Below, in pieces: positions 36,092 to 45,231 of a DNA stretch of 64,000 nt (position 1 is the first letter of the stretch; each line of letters opens with the position of its first letter). A program made the translations under genes and the position numbers. This stretch comes from Paracoccus sp. DMF-8. Lineage in GTDB: Bacteria; Pseudomonadota; Alphaproteobacteria; Rhodobacterales; Rhodobacteraceae. Location of the stretch: contig NZ_JARJHL010000017.1 in the NCBI RefSeq assembly GCF_029309835.1, positions 62,001-126,000 of the forward strand, written 5' to 3'. Below the pieces are notes generated by a model. The model was not told where the DNA came from. It worked only from the letters and a program-made list of their open reading frames with translations, and did no database searches.

Positions 36092-37400
36092 TCAGATATC
36101 CAGCGTGGTGTCGCGTTCCCACCGGGTCAGATGCGACGAGTAGGCATTCCATTCCTGAGTCTTCATCTCGACGTAAGCCTGACGAGAATTCAGTCGCCCA
36201 GCGCCGCCTTCAGGTCGGCGTCGGCATCGAAGGCGCGCATGCGCGTCCAGCAGGTTCAGCGGCAGCTTGGGCGCGTCGTTGATCGGTGTGGCCGTCGGCA
36301 TACATGTCGATGTCCAGGCGCTTGCCGGGGTCGCATTTGTTGCGGACCCCGTCGATCCCGGCGGCCATGATGACGGCTTGCAGCAGGTAGGGGTTCGAGG
36401 CCCCGTCCGGCAGGCGCAGTTCGATCCGGCCCTTGCCGGGGACGCGGACCAGGTGGGTGCGGTTGTCGCCCGACCAGGTGACCGAGTTCGGCGCCCAGGT
36501 CGCGCCCGACGAGGTGCGCGGCGCGTTGATGCGCTTGTAGCTGTTGATCGTCGGGTTGGTGATCGCCGCCAGCGACGAGGCGTGCTTCATGATGCCACCC
36601 AGGAAGTGGTGGCCGACTTCGGACAGGCCCAGCTCGTCATTGCCGTCGTAGAAGGCGTTGGTCTCGCCGTCGAGGCTCCAGCCCGAGATATGGGCATGCA
36701 TGCCCGAGCCGGTCAGCTCCAGGAACGGCTTGGGCATGAAGGTCACGCGCAGCCCGTGCTTCTCGGCGACCGATTTCAGCATGAACTTGAAGAAGGCCAG
36801 CTTGTCGGCGGTCGCCAGCGCGTCGTCGTATTTCCAGTTCATCTCGAACTGGCCGTTGGCGTCCTCGTGGTCGCTCTGATAGGGCTCCCAGCCCAAGTCG
36901 ATCATGTAGTCGCTGACTTCCGAGATCACGTCATAGCGGCGCATGATCGCCTGCTGGTCGTAGCAGGGCTTGGAGCCCACGTCGCGGGTATCGGCGATCT
37001 GACCGCCGCAGGGCGACAGAAAGAAGAACTCGGGCTCGACCCCGGTCTTGATGCGCAGGCCTTCCTTTTCGGCATCGGCGATCACGTTGCGCAGCACGTT
37101 GCGCGGCGCCTGCGGCAGCGGGCTGTCGTACATCGCGGGGTTGGCCGCGACCCAGGCCACCTCGGGCTTCCAGGGCAGCTGGATGACGGTCGTCGGGTCC
37201 GGCACGCCCAGCATGTCGGGATGCGCGGGGGTCAGGACGAACCCGCCCGCGAAGCCCGCAAAGCCGGCGCCGCCCTTGACGACGTTGTTGATCGTATAGG
37301 CCGGCACCAGCTTGGCGCGCTGCGCCCCACCCAGGTCGGTGTAGGACACCATGAAATACTTGACGCCTTTTTCCCGGGCGAATTCGGCAAGATCGGTCAT
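36092..37400 (-). CDS. gmaS: Gamma-glutamylmethylamide synthetase (frameshifted at the C-terminus)
   Basis: Glutamine-synthetase-like ligase joining methylamine to glutamate with ATP. The start at 37400 (MTDLAEFAREKGVKYFMVSY) begins a ~435-residue protein. GS-type motifs are present: GVEPEFFF (metal-binding Glu), DHEDANGQFEMN, GSGMHAHIS, and the ATP-site NRTHLVRVPGKGRIELRLPDGASNPY. A frameshift near 36283 moves the C-terminus to another frame (INDAPKLPLNLLDA), with a compensating pair near 36190-36240, ending WERDTTLDI. It is distinguished from GlnA by these motifs and by the mgs/mgd neighbours. Confidence 0.92.
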
Positions 37401-37468
37401 TGATTTGGTCCCTGTTGAATACGGATAAAGCCGGGGCGGGCTCGCGTGGCCCGCCCTTCTGGTCTTGA

Positions 37469-38797
37469 TCAGAAGCCGCCCTGACCAGGGATCCAGCTCG
37501 TGCCAGCCAGCGGAACGCCCGCCATCGCGGCCGCCTCCAGCGTCAGCGAGCACAGATCCTCGGGCTCCAGGTTGTGGACATGGCTCTTGCCGCAGGCGCG
37601 GGCGATGGTCTGGCATTCCAGCGTCATCACCGCCAGGAAGTTGCGCAGCTTGCGCGCGCCCTCGATCGGGTCGAAGCGCTTCATCAGCTCGGGATCCTGG
37701 GTGGTGATGCCGGCCGGGTCCTTGCCCTCGTGCCAGTCGTCATAGGCGTCGGCCGTGGTGCCCAGCGTGTCGTATTCGGCGGCCCATTTCGGGTCGTTCT
37801 CGCCAAGCGCGATCAGCGCCGCGGTGCCGATGGCGACAGCATCGGCGCCAAGCGCCAGCGCCTTGGCCACATCGGCGCCCGAGCGGATGCCGCCCGACAC
37901 GACCAGTTGCACCTTGCGATGCATGCCCAGATCCTGCAGCGCCTTCACGGCGGGACGAATACAGGCCAGCGTCGGCTGCCCGACGTGCTCGATGAACACG
38001 TCCTGCGTCGCGGCGGTGCCGCCCTGCATGCCGTCCAGAACCACCACGTCCGCGCCCGGCCTTGACCGCCAGCGCGGTGTCGTAATAGGGCCGGGCGCCG
38101 CCGATCTTGATATAGATCGGCTTTTCCCAGTTGGTGATCTCGCGGCAGTCTCCAGGATCTTGATTTCCAGGTCGTCCGGGCCGGTCCAGTCGGGGTGGCG
38201 ACAGGCGGAACGCTGGTCGATGCCGATGGGCAGGTTGCGCATCCGGGCGACGCGTTCGGTGATCTTCTGGCCCAGCAGCATACCGCCGCCGCCGGGCTTG
38301 GCGCCCTGACCGACCACGACCTCGATCGCGTCGGCGCGGCGCAGGTCGTCGGGGTTCATGCCGTAGCGCGACGGCAGGTATTGATAGACCAGCTTTTCCG
38401 AATGGCCGCGTTCCTCATTCGTCATGCCGCCGTCGCCGGTGGTGGTCGAGGTGCCGGCCAGTGTCGCGCCACGGCCAAGCGCCTCTTTCGCGGGGCCGGA
38501 CAGCGCGCCGAAGCTCATGCCCGCGATGGTCACGGGGATCTTCAGCTCGATCGGCTTTTTCGCGAAGCGCGTGCCCAGCACGACCGAGGTGTCGCATTTC
38601 TCGCGATAGCCTTCCAGCGGGTAGCGGCTGATCGAGGCGCCCAGAGACAGCAGGTCGTCGAAATGCGGCACCTTGCGCTTTGCGCCGCCGCCACGGATGC
38701 CCTAGATGCCGGTATCGGCGGCACGACGGATTTCCGCGCTGATTTCAGGCGTATAGGTCGCGCTGTTCTGCGGCAGGGTTTGCGGGGTGTTTGACAT
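37469..38797 (-). CDS. mgsC: N-methylglutamate synthase subunit C (FMN glutamate-synthase-like), interrupted
   Basis: FMN- and Fe-S-binding synthase domain of the GltB type: KIPVTIAGMSFGALSGPAKEAL, TSTTTGDGGMTNEERG, VVGQGAKPGGGGMLLGQKI, GADVVVLDGMQGGTAATQDVF, QLVVSGGIRSGADVAKAL. The start at 38797 (MSNTPQTLPQ) gives 443 codons, but an in-frame TAG (38702-38704) occurs at codon 32 where Tyr is expected before DIRGGG-type sequence. A compensating frameshift pair lies between about 38160 and 38060. It makes N-methylglutamate from gamma-glutamylmethylamide-derived methylamine with MgsA and MgsB. Confidence 0.88.
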
Positions 38798-38808
38798 GTC
38801 GTCCCTCA

Positions 38809-39503
38809 TCAGTAGGCACCTGCATGATCGACGTGGAAGTTGTAAAGCTGACGCGCCGAACCATGGCGTTTGAACTCTTCGGGTTTCGCATCGGCCCCGG
38901 CGCGGTTCAGCAGGTCGGTCAGGATTTCGATATGTTCGGGGCGCATGTCCTTTTCGACGCAATCGGCGCCAAGCGACTTGACGGAACCGCGCACGAACAG
39001 GCGGGCTTCATACAGGCTGTCGCCAAGCGCGTCACCGGCATCGCCCAGAACGACCAGATTGCCCGATTGCGCCATGAAGGCCGACGCCATGGCCGGTACG
39101 CTTATCGCGCACCAGCACGATGTCGATGCCCTTCGTCGAAATCCCGCAGCGCGAACTGGCATTGCCCTTGATCACCGGCAGCCCGCCGTGGCCCGTCGCT
39201 CCCGCATATTGGCTGGCGTCGCCTTCGATGATGACGGTGCCCGACATCATCGGCCTCACGCAACGCCCGGCCCGGCCGAGGCCGGTCACCTTGACGGTTG
39301 CCTGCTTGTTCATCCCGGCGCAGTGATAGCCGGTCGAACCGTTGACGGTCACCTCGATGAGCGCATCCAGCCCGACGGCGACCGCATGGGCGCCGCGCGG
39401 GTTTTCGGTGACCCAGTTCGTCTGGTTGGTCGCGTCCTTTTGCCCCTGCAGGGCCTGATTAAGTTCGCGCAATTCGGTCGATGCCATGGCCGATGGTCTG
39501 CAT
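38809..39503 (-). CDS. mgsB: N-methylglutamate synthase subunit B (GltB C-terminal beta-helix-like), frameshifted
   Basis: About 230 residues after repair. The GXGXG-type beta-helix domain is readable: NPRGAHAVAVGLDALIEVTV, GTVIIEGDASQYAGATGHGG, GIDIVLV in one frame, then FMAQSGNLVVLGDAGDALGDSLYEA and RGSVKSLGADC in another, ending FHVDHAGAY. Frameshifts lie near 39485, 39265 and 39095. The start at 39503 (MQTIG) is provisional. It corresponds to the structural third domain of glutamate synthase, probably channelling ammonia or methylamine between MgsA and MgsC. Confidence 0.82.
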
Positions 39504-39509
39504 CTCCGG

Positions 39510-40395
39510 CGCTCCCAGAAGTAAACGGCGGCGGGTTCGGGTTCCCGAACACGGGCGCTGTCGATGCCCGGCAGGTTGGCAAAGGCGCGGTATTCCGAAC
39601 CGAATGCCACATAATCGTCGGTTTTGGCCATGACCGCCGGCTTGCAGGCGATCGGGTCGCGGACGACGCCAAAGCCGTTTTTCGTGCCGACGACAGCGGT
39701 AAAGAACCCGTCCAGATCGTCCAGCGTGCCTTCCAGCGCCTGGCCCAGATTGGCCCCTTCGGCAAGGCGAGAGGAGATATAGCAGGCCGCGACCTCGGTG
39801 TCGTTCTGGGTCTTGGTCGGGAAACCTTTCAGCGTCAGCACGCGGCGCATCTGGTTGTGGTTCGAGAGCGAGCCGTTATGCACCAGGCACTGGTCGTCGC
39901 CGGTCGAAAACGGGTGCGCGCCAAGCGTCGTCACCGCGCTTTCGGTGGCCATGCGGGTATGGCCGATGCCGTGGCTGCCGCCCATGTCGCGGATGCCGAA
40001 ACGCGCCGCCACATCCTTGGGCAGGCCGACCTCCTTGAAGATCTCCATCGAGGCGCCATAGCCCATGACGCGGATGCCGCGTTCGGCCATGAAGGCCTCG
40101 ACCGTCTTTTCCGAACCTTCGGGCAGGGTCAGGACGGCGTGGGTGTCGATCCGGCGCATGGTGACCGGCGCTTCCAGCAGATGCGCCAGTTCATTGTCCA
40201 GCCCCTGGGAAACGTGTCGTCAGGGTGTCCGGACTGAATGGTCATCTTCAGCCCATCGGTCTCATCCCCATAGATCGCGATACCGGCGCTGTCCGGCCCC
40301 CGGTCGGTCATGGTGATGAGCATGTCAGTCAGCAGGTTGCCCAGTTGCGGGCGCAGGTCTTCCTTTTTCGGGAAAAGGCCAACGATGCCACACAT
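39510..40395 (-). CDS. mgsA: N-methylglutamate synthase subunit A (class II glutamine amidotransferase-like), frameshifted
   Basis: The start at 40395 gives MCGIVGLFPKKEDL, exposing Cys2 as the Ntn catalytic nucleophile. DRGPDSAGIAIYGDE and, after a frameshift near 40210, GIGHTRMATESAVTTLGAHPF and CLVHNGSLSNHNQMRR complete the class II amidotransferase pattern, up to EPAAVYFWER. The stop codon is obscured because the frame runs on into mgsB through another indel, so the 3' end is approximate. It probably releases methylamine from gamma-glutamylmethylamide. It is first gene of the mgsABC-gmaS-mgdABCD-folD-purU block. Confidence 0.87.
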
Positions 40396-40614
40396 AGTCG
40401 TCTCCGTTCAGAATCGGCGTTGCCGCATGTGTTTAACTATGAGGAAAATTTTTTGCATGCCAAGATAAATTTCGTGGCGTGCATCATTTTTTCTTTCCAA
40501 GAAAATATTGGCCCGGAAAAGCCGCATTCTGCAAATGATTTCAGCAGACCTGCCCAAATGACAGAAACCGGCGCCCTAGGGTGCCGGTTTCGCTGGATCC
40601 GGGTTGGAAACGGT

Positions 40615-41337
40615 TCAGACGGCCTGCGGGTAGCAGATCACCGAAAGGAATCGGGCTGGCAGTTGCAACAGATTCTCGGGGCCGTGGGGGCTGTCGGCGT
40701 CGAACAGCAGGCTGTCGCCCGGCTCCAGCCGATAGGTCCGGTCGCCGTGGCGGTAATCGACGCAGCCTTGCAGCATATACAGCAATTCGACCCCGTCATG
40801 CTGAAAGGTCGGAAAGCGGTCGCTTTCGCTGTCCAGAACGATCAGATAGGGTTCCATCACCACGCCCGTGTCATTGGCCCCCAGATGGCCCAGCAGGTGA
40901 TAATGCTGGCCCGCGCGCGTCCCGGCCCGTTCGACCCGCGCCGCATCGCCCGCCTTGACATGCATCGCCTCGCGCGGTTCCTCATAGGCTTGCAGAAGCT
41001 GGACCAGCGGCACGTTCAGCGCGTTCGACAGCGCCTGCAAGCTCGTCAGCGAAGGCGAGATCAGCCCGTTTTCCACCTTGGACAGCATCCCCACCGACAG
41101 CCCGGTCTGCTTTGCCAGTTCGGCGCCGGTCATGCGGCGGCGCTTGCGCAATTCGCGCACCTGCCGGCCGATGGCCATTTCCAGATTCATCTCGCGCGGT
41201 TCGGCAAGTTTATGGGGGTTCTGATTCAGCCGCGCCACGGCCGCCGCCGGTGCTGCACCTGCATCATCGTCCGCCGCGATCTGCACTGCCGGTTGCCTTT
41301 CGCCGTCTGTCAGTCCGATATTATTTTGAACATTCAT
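40615..41337 (-). CDS. XRE-family transcriptional regulator with cupin domain
   Basis: About 240 residues. The helix-turn-helix is at residues ~60-115 (IGRQVRELRKRRRMTGAELAKQTGLSVGMLSKVENG), followed by a C-terminal cupin_2 domain (FPTFQHDGVELLYMLQGCVDYRHG, LEPGDSLLFDADSPHGPENL). The ATG at 41337 (MNVQNNIG) was chosen over a longer reading; an inverted repeat lies just upstream. Its gene is 219 bp upstream of mgsA on the same strand. Proteins of this type next to mgs/gmaS genes are plausible methylamine-responsive regulators; that is inference. Confidence 0.85.
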   Translation of the reverse strand: MNVQNNIGLTDGERQPAVQIAADDDAGAAPAAAVARLNQNPHKLAEPREMNLEMAIGRQVRELRKRRRMTGAELAKQTGLSVGMLSKVENGLISPSLTSLQALSNALNVPLVQLLQAYEEPREAMHVKAGDAARVERAGTRAGQHYHLLGHLGANDTGVVMEPYLIVLDSESDRFPTFQHDGVELLYMLQGCVDYRHGDRTYRLEPGDSLLFDADSPHGPENLLQLPARFLSVICYPQAV

Positions 41338-41344
41338 AAGCTTT

Positions 41345-41373
41345 ACCTGTAGGCAGACTGCTTTCCTTACAGG
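41345..41373. promoter_or_regulatory. Possible autoregulatory operator of the XRE-cupin gene
   Basis: Inverted half-sites ACCTGTA (41345-41351) and TTACAGG (41367-41373) lie within 36 bp upstream of the regulator start, with six matching positions per arm. Weak evidence, predicted by eye. Confidence 0.3.
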
Positions 41374-41546
41374 CAAGTCTATACTGCAACGCAGCAAAAA
41401 TGAAGCGCCCCGCCCGCGACCATCCGCCGCGACTGACGTTACGGAAGATTTCTGGCCCCACCGAACGCCACAATCTGGACCTATCGCCAGCCGCGGGAAA
41501 GGCGCATCAACAAGATCATCCCCGTCCGAGCCGCAGGAGAAGCGCC

Positions 41547-42926
41547 ATGACCCTTGATCTGTCCCCCAACGACCTTGACGGCGTCGTCGCTGCCGACCGC
41601 GCCCATGTCTGGCACCACCTGTCCCAGCACAAGCAATACGAACAGGTCGACCCGCGCGTCTATGTCGAGGGCAAGGGGCTGCGGCTGTGGGATGCCACGG
41701 GCCGCGAATATCTGGACGCGCTGTCGGGCGGCGTCTGGACCGTCAACGTGGGCTACGGCCGCGAATCCATCGCCAATGCGGTGCGCGATCAGCTGATCAA
41801 GCTGAACTATTTCGCGGGCGCGGCGGGCACGGTTCCGGGCGCGATCTTTGCCGAAAAGCTGATCGGGAAAATGCCGGGGTTGACCCGCGTCTATTATTCC
41901 AACTCGGGCTCGGAGGCGAATGAAAAGGCCTACAAGATGGTCCGCCAGATCGCCGCGCGCCATCACGGCGGCCGGAAATGGAAGATCCTGTATCGCGAAC
42001 GCGACTATCACGGCACCACCATCGGCACGCTGGCGACCAGCGGTCAGGTCCAGCGCGCCGAACAATACGGCCCCTATCCCGACGGTTTCGTCATGGTCCC
42101 GCATTGCCTTGAATACCGCAAGCAATGGGATGTCGAAAACTACGGCATCCGCGCCGCCGACGCGATTGAAGAGGTCATCCTGCGCGAAGGTCCCGATACC
42201 GTCGGCGCCATCGTGCTGGAGCCGGTGACCGCAGGCGGCGGCGTCATCACGCCCCCCGAAGGCTACTGGCAGCGTGTGCAAGAGATCTGCCGCAGATACG
42301 GCATCCTGCTGCATATCGACGAGGTCGTCTGCGGTCTGGGCCGCACCGGCACATGGTTCGGCTATCAGCAATACGGCATCCAGCCCGATTTCGTGACCAT
42401 GGCCAAGGGCGTCGCCTCGGGCTATGCGGCGATTTCCTGCACCGTCACCTCGGAGCGCGTGTTCGAGATGTTCAAGGACGATGCCAGCGACCCGATGGGC
42501 TATTTCCGCGACATCTCGACCTTTGGCGGCTGCACCTCGGGGCCGGTCGCGGCGATCGAAAACATGCGCATCATCGAAGACGAAAACCTGCTGGAAAACA
42601 CCACCCTGATGGGCGAGCGGCTGATGGGCAACCTGAACGCGCTGATGGAACGCCATGCGGTGATCGGCGATGTGCGCGGCAAGGGGCTGTTCTGCGGCGC
42701 CGAACTGGTCGCGGATCGCACCACCAAGGAGCCGATGGATGAAAAGCGCGTGCAGGCCGTGGTGGCCGATTGCGCCGCGAACGGCGTGCTGATCGGCGCG
42801 ACCAACCGCAGCCTGCCGGGGCTGAACAACACGCTGTGCCTGTCGCCCGCCCTGATCGCCACGGCCAGCGATATCGACGCGATCACCGATGCCATCGACG
42901 GCGCCCTGACCCGCGTTTTCGCCTGA
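41547..42926 (+). CDS. tpa: Taurine-pyruvate aminotransferase (class III PLP enzyme)
   Basis: 459 residues, uninterrupted. It transfers the amino group of taurine to pyruvate, giving sulfoacetaldehyde and alanine. Class III aminotransferase features are present: SNSGSEANEKAYKMVRQ, YHGTTIGTLA, LHIDEVVCGLGRTG and the PLP Lys in TMAKGVASGYAA. The N-terminus (VVAADRAHVWHHLSQHKQYE) closely resembles Roseobacter/Paracoccus Tpa. AGGAG lies about 8 bp before the ATG. A TauR-like regulator follows in the same direction. No xsc or tau transporter is in the window, so another omega-amino acid could be the substrate. Confidence 0.8.
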   Translation: MTLDLSPNDLDGVVAADRAHVWHHLSQHKQYEQVDPRVYVEGKGLRLWDATGREYLDALSGGVWTVNVGYGRESIANAVRDQLIKLNYFAGAAGTVPGAIFAEKLIGKMPGLTRVYYSNSGSEANEKAYKMVRQIAARHHGGRKWKILYRERDYHGTTIGTLATSGQVQRAEQYGPYPDGFVMVPHCLEYRKQWDVENYGIRAADAIEEVILREGPDTVGAIVLEPVTAGGGVITPPEGYWQRVQEICRRYGILLHIDEVVCGLGRTGTWFGYQQYGIQPDFVTMAKGVASGYAAISCTVTSERVFEMFKDDASDPMGYFRDISTFGGCTSGPVAAIENMRIIEDENLLENTTLMGERLMGNLNALMERHAVIGDVRGKGLFCGAELVADRTTKEPMDEKRVQAVVADCAANGVLIGATNRSLPGLNNTLCLSPALIATASDIDAITDAIDGALTRVFA

Positions 42927-43001
42927 ATGTCGCCGGGGCGGGGGATTGACCCCCGGCCCGGCATTGCTCTTTCTGGCCGCGACATCATTCGCGGCCAGAC
43001 C

Positions 43002-44468
43002 ATGACCATCCCTGCGACCATTCCCGCCGAAAACTTTTTCCTCGACCGCGCATCGCCCGCGCCCTTGCAGGTGCAGCTGCGCCGCCAGATCATCGCGGGC
43101 GTGCTGCAAGGCCGGTTCCGCGCGGGCGAAAGGCTGCCGTCCAGCCGCCGCCTCGCCCGGCATCTGGGGGTGGCGCGGGTGACGGTGACGCAGGCTTTTG
43201 CGGAACTGGTCGCCACGGAATACCTGACCAGCAAGGGCCGCTCGGGCCATTTCATCGCGGATGAGATCACGCCCCTGCCCGATGCCCCCGCAGCCCCGCA
43301 GGGGGCGGCCTTCGACTGGTCCCCGCGTCTTGACCTGCGTTTCACGCGGCTGCAACGGCGCGACCGGGTGCAGGATTGGCGGCGCTTTCGCTTTCCCTTT
43401 GTCTATGGGCAGGCCGACCCCGAACTGGTCGATCACAACGCCTGGCGCGACTGCGCCGTGCGCGCGCTTGGCCGCCGCGAATTCGCCGCGCTGACCGGCG
43501 ACCTTTATGACCACGACGACCCGGAACTGCTGGACTATCTGGCCCGCCACATCCTGCCCCGGCGCGGCATCCGCGCCGAACCCGACCAGATTGTGCTGAC
43601 GCTTGGCGCGCAGAATGCGCTGTGGCTGGTCGCGGAAATCCTGCTGGCCCGCGGCGGCCGCGCCGCCATCGAGGATCCCTGCTATCCCGGCCTGCGCGAA
43701 ATCCTGTCCCATACCCGCGCCGAAATCCTGCCCCTGTCCGTCGACGCCCAGGGCCTGCCCGTCACGGCCATCCCGCCCGGCACCACGGCGGTTTTCACCA
43801 CCGCCAGCCACCAATGCCCGACCGGCACGACCATGCCCCTGCCCCGCCGCCACGCCCTGCTGGCGCGCGCGCTGGATCAGGGTTTCGCCATCGTCGAGGA
43901 TGACTACGAATTCGAGATGTCATTTGCAGGCGCGCCATCCCCGGCGCTCAAGGGCATGGATCAGGCGGAGGCGGTGATCTATATCGGCTCGTTTTCCAAA
44001 TCGGTGTTTCCGGGGCTGCGGCTTGGCTATATCGTCGCCGATCCGGGTTTTATCCACGAGGCGCGCGCCCTGCGCGGCCTGACCCTGCGCCACCCGCCCG
44101 GCATGTTGCAGCGCACGCTGTTTCATTTCCTGTCGCTTGGCCATTACGACGCGCAACTGAACCGCATGCGCCGCGCCTATGCCGAACGCCGCGCGGTGAT
44201 GTTACGCACGATTGGCGATACAGGGCTGTCGCTGGCCTCAAACCGCGACACCGGCGGTTCCAGCCTGTGGCTGCAGGCCCCGCCCGGCACCGACATGACC
44301 GAAACCGGCACGGCCCTGCGCGACCAAAGCGTCCTGATCGAACCCGGCCGCCCCTTCTTCGCCACACCCGAGGACGGGCGCAGCCATTACCGGCTGGCAT
44401 GGTCGTCGATTTCAGCGGATCTGATCGAGGAAGGTATCAGGCGGATTGCGGGGGCGGTTGGAAAGTGA
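43002..44468 (+). CDS. MocR/PdxR-type regulator (GntR helix-turn-helix fused to aminotransferase domain), TauR-like
   Basis: 488 residues. An N-terminal GntR winged helix (LQVQLRRQIIAGVLQGRFRAGERLPSSRRLARHLGVARVTV) is joined by a linker to an aminotransferase class I/II-like domain (AIEDPCYPGLREIL, VEDDYEFEMSF) with the PLP-binding Lys in IGSFSKSVFPGLRLGY. In Rhodobacter TauR, a regulator of this class activates tpa. Adjacency to tpa, 76 bp downstream, supports the same role. The start at 43002 (MTIPATIPAENF) is preferred over an earlier codon in the tpa trailer. Confidence 0.82.
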   Translation: MTIPATIPAENFFLDRASPAPLQVQLRRQIIAGVLQGRFRAGERLPSSRRLARHLGVARVTVTQAFAELVATEYLTSKGRSGHFIADEITPLPDAPAAPQGAAFDWSPRLDLRFTRLQRRDRVQDWRRFRFPFVYGQADPELVDHNAWRDCAVRALGRREFAALTGDLYDHDDPELLDYLARHILPRRGIRAEPDQIVLTLGAQNALWLVAEILLARGGRAAIEDPCYPGLREILSHTRAEILPLSVDAQGLPVTAIPPGTTAVFTTASHQCPTGTTMPLPRRHALLARALDQGFAIVEDDYEFEMSFAGAPSPALKGMDQAEAVIYIGSFSKSVFPGLRLGYIVADPGFIHEARALRGLTLRHPPGMLQRTLFHFLSLGHYDAQLNRMRRAYAERRAVMLRTIGDTGLSLASNRDTGGSSLWLQAPPGTDMTETGTALRDQSVLIEPGRPFFATPEDGRSHYRLAWSSISADLIEEGIRRIAGAVGK

Positions 44469-44634
44469 GATTCCGCGCGCCCCCCTGCGCCGCGCATCCC
44501 ATGAACAGGCATTGTCGGGACAATTGCGAATTATCGGCTCTGTCGCTATCATCCGTTCCGCGCAATGATGCGCCCCGACTGCGGCTTGCGGGCCATCTGC
44601 ACATCCCCCGATAGACACCATGCAAGGATGGCCC

Positions 44635-45177
44635 ATGTCTGACCATTTGTTCGTCGTGACCGGTGGTCCCGGTTCCGGCAAGACCAGTTTGATCAGCGAA
44701 CTGGCCAGCCGGGGGCTTCACAGCATGCCCGAATCCGGTCGGGCGATCATTCAGGATCAGGTTCGCATCGGCGGTCCGTTCTTACCTTGGGCCGACAAAG
44801 CCATGTTTGCCGAACTCATGCTGGGCTGCGACCTGCGGTCCTGGCATGAGGCCGCCGCGCTGAAGGGGCATGTTCTCATGGATCGGGGCATACCCGATGG
44901 CATCGGCTACCTCAGGCTGTGCGGCTTGCCTGTTCCCGCGCATCTCGAAGCTGCGGCAAAGCTGTATCGGTATAACAGGCAGGTTTTCATCGCCCCTTAC
45001 TGGCCAGAGATATTTTCGCAGGACGCCGAACGCAAACAGGATCGGCAAGAAGCGGCGGCCACCGCAAAGATCATGGCGGAAACCTATGCGCGCCTTGGAT
45101 ATCAGACCATCGCGCTACCCATGACGGACCTGCAGGGGCGGGCCGATTTTGTCGTGGATCACCTGAACCGCGCCTGA
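44635..45177 (+). CDS. Small AAA-type P-loop ATPase (AAA_28-like)
   Basis: About 180 residues. The Walker A motif GGPGSGKTS lies near residues 10-18, a Walker B-like strand HVLMDRGIPDG near 82-92, and a C-terminal Arg-rich helix. It resembles the AAA_28 family of nucleotide or small-molecule kinase-like ATPases often found as single genes. The start at 44635 (MSDHLFVVTG) is preferred to an upstream ATG at 44620. A short palindrome ATTGTCGGGACAAT lies about 120 bp upstream. Function unknown. Confidence 0.75.
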   Translation: MSDHLFVVTGGPGSGKTSLISELASRGLHSMPESGRAIIQDQVRIGGPFLPWADKAMFAELMLGCDLRSWHEAAALKGHVLMDRGIPDGIGYLRLCGLPVPAHLEAAAKLYRYNRQVFIAPYWPEIFSQDAERKQDRQEAAATAKIMAETYARLGYQTIALPMTDLQGRADFVVDHLNRA

Positions 45178-45231
45178 CAGGTTCGCCCCTGAATTCCGCC
45201 ATCGGCCCGATCCGGCCAGATCATGACGCGG

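Noticed and set aside
38702..38704. Pyrrolysine-encoding TAG in mgsC
   Set aside because: Pyrrolysine is known from MttB/MtbB/MtmB-type methyltransferases, none of which is present. The region is rich in sequence errors and the aligned residue is expected to be Tyr.
41481..43853. 790-codon minus-strand open frame opposite tpa and the TauR-like gene
   Set aside because: Shadow of two well-supported genes in GC-rich DNA; no recognisable protein features.
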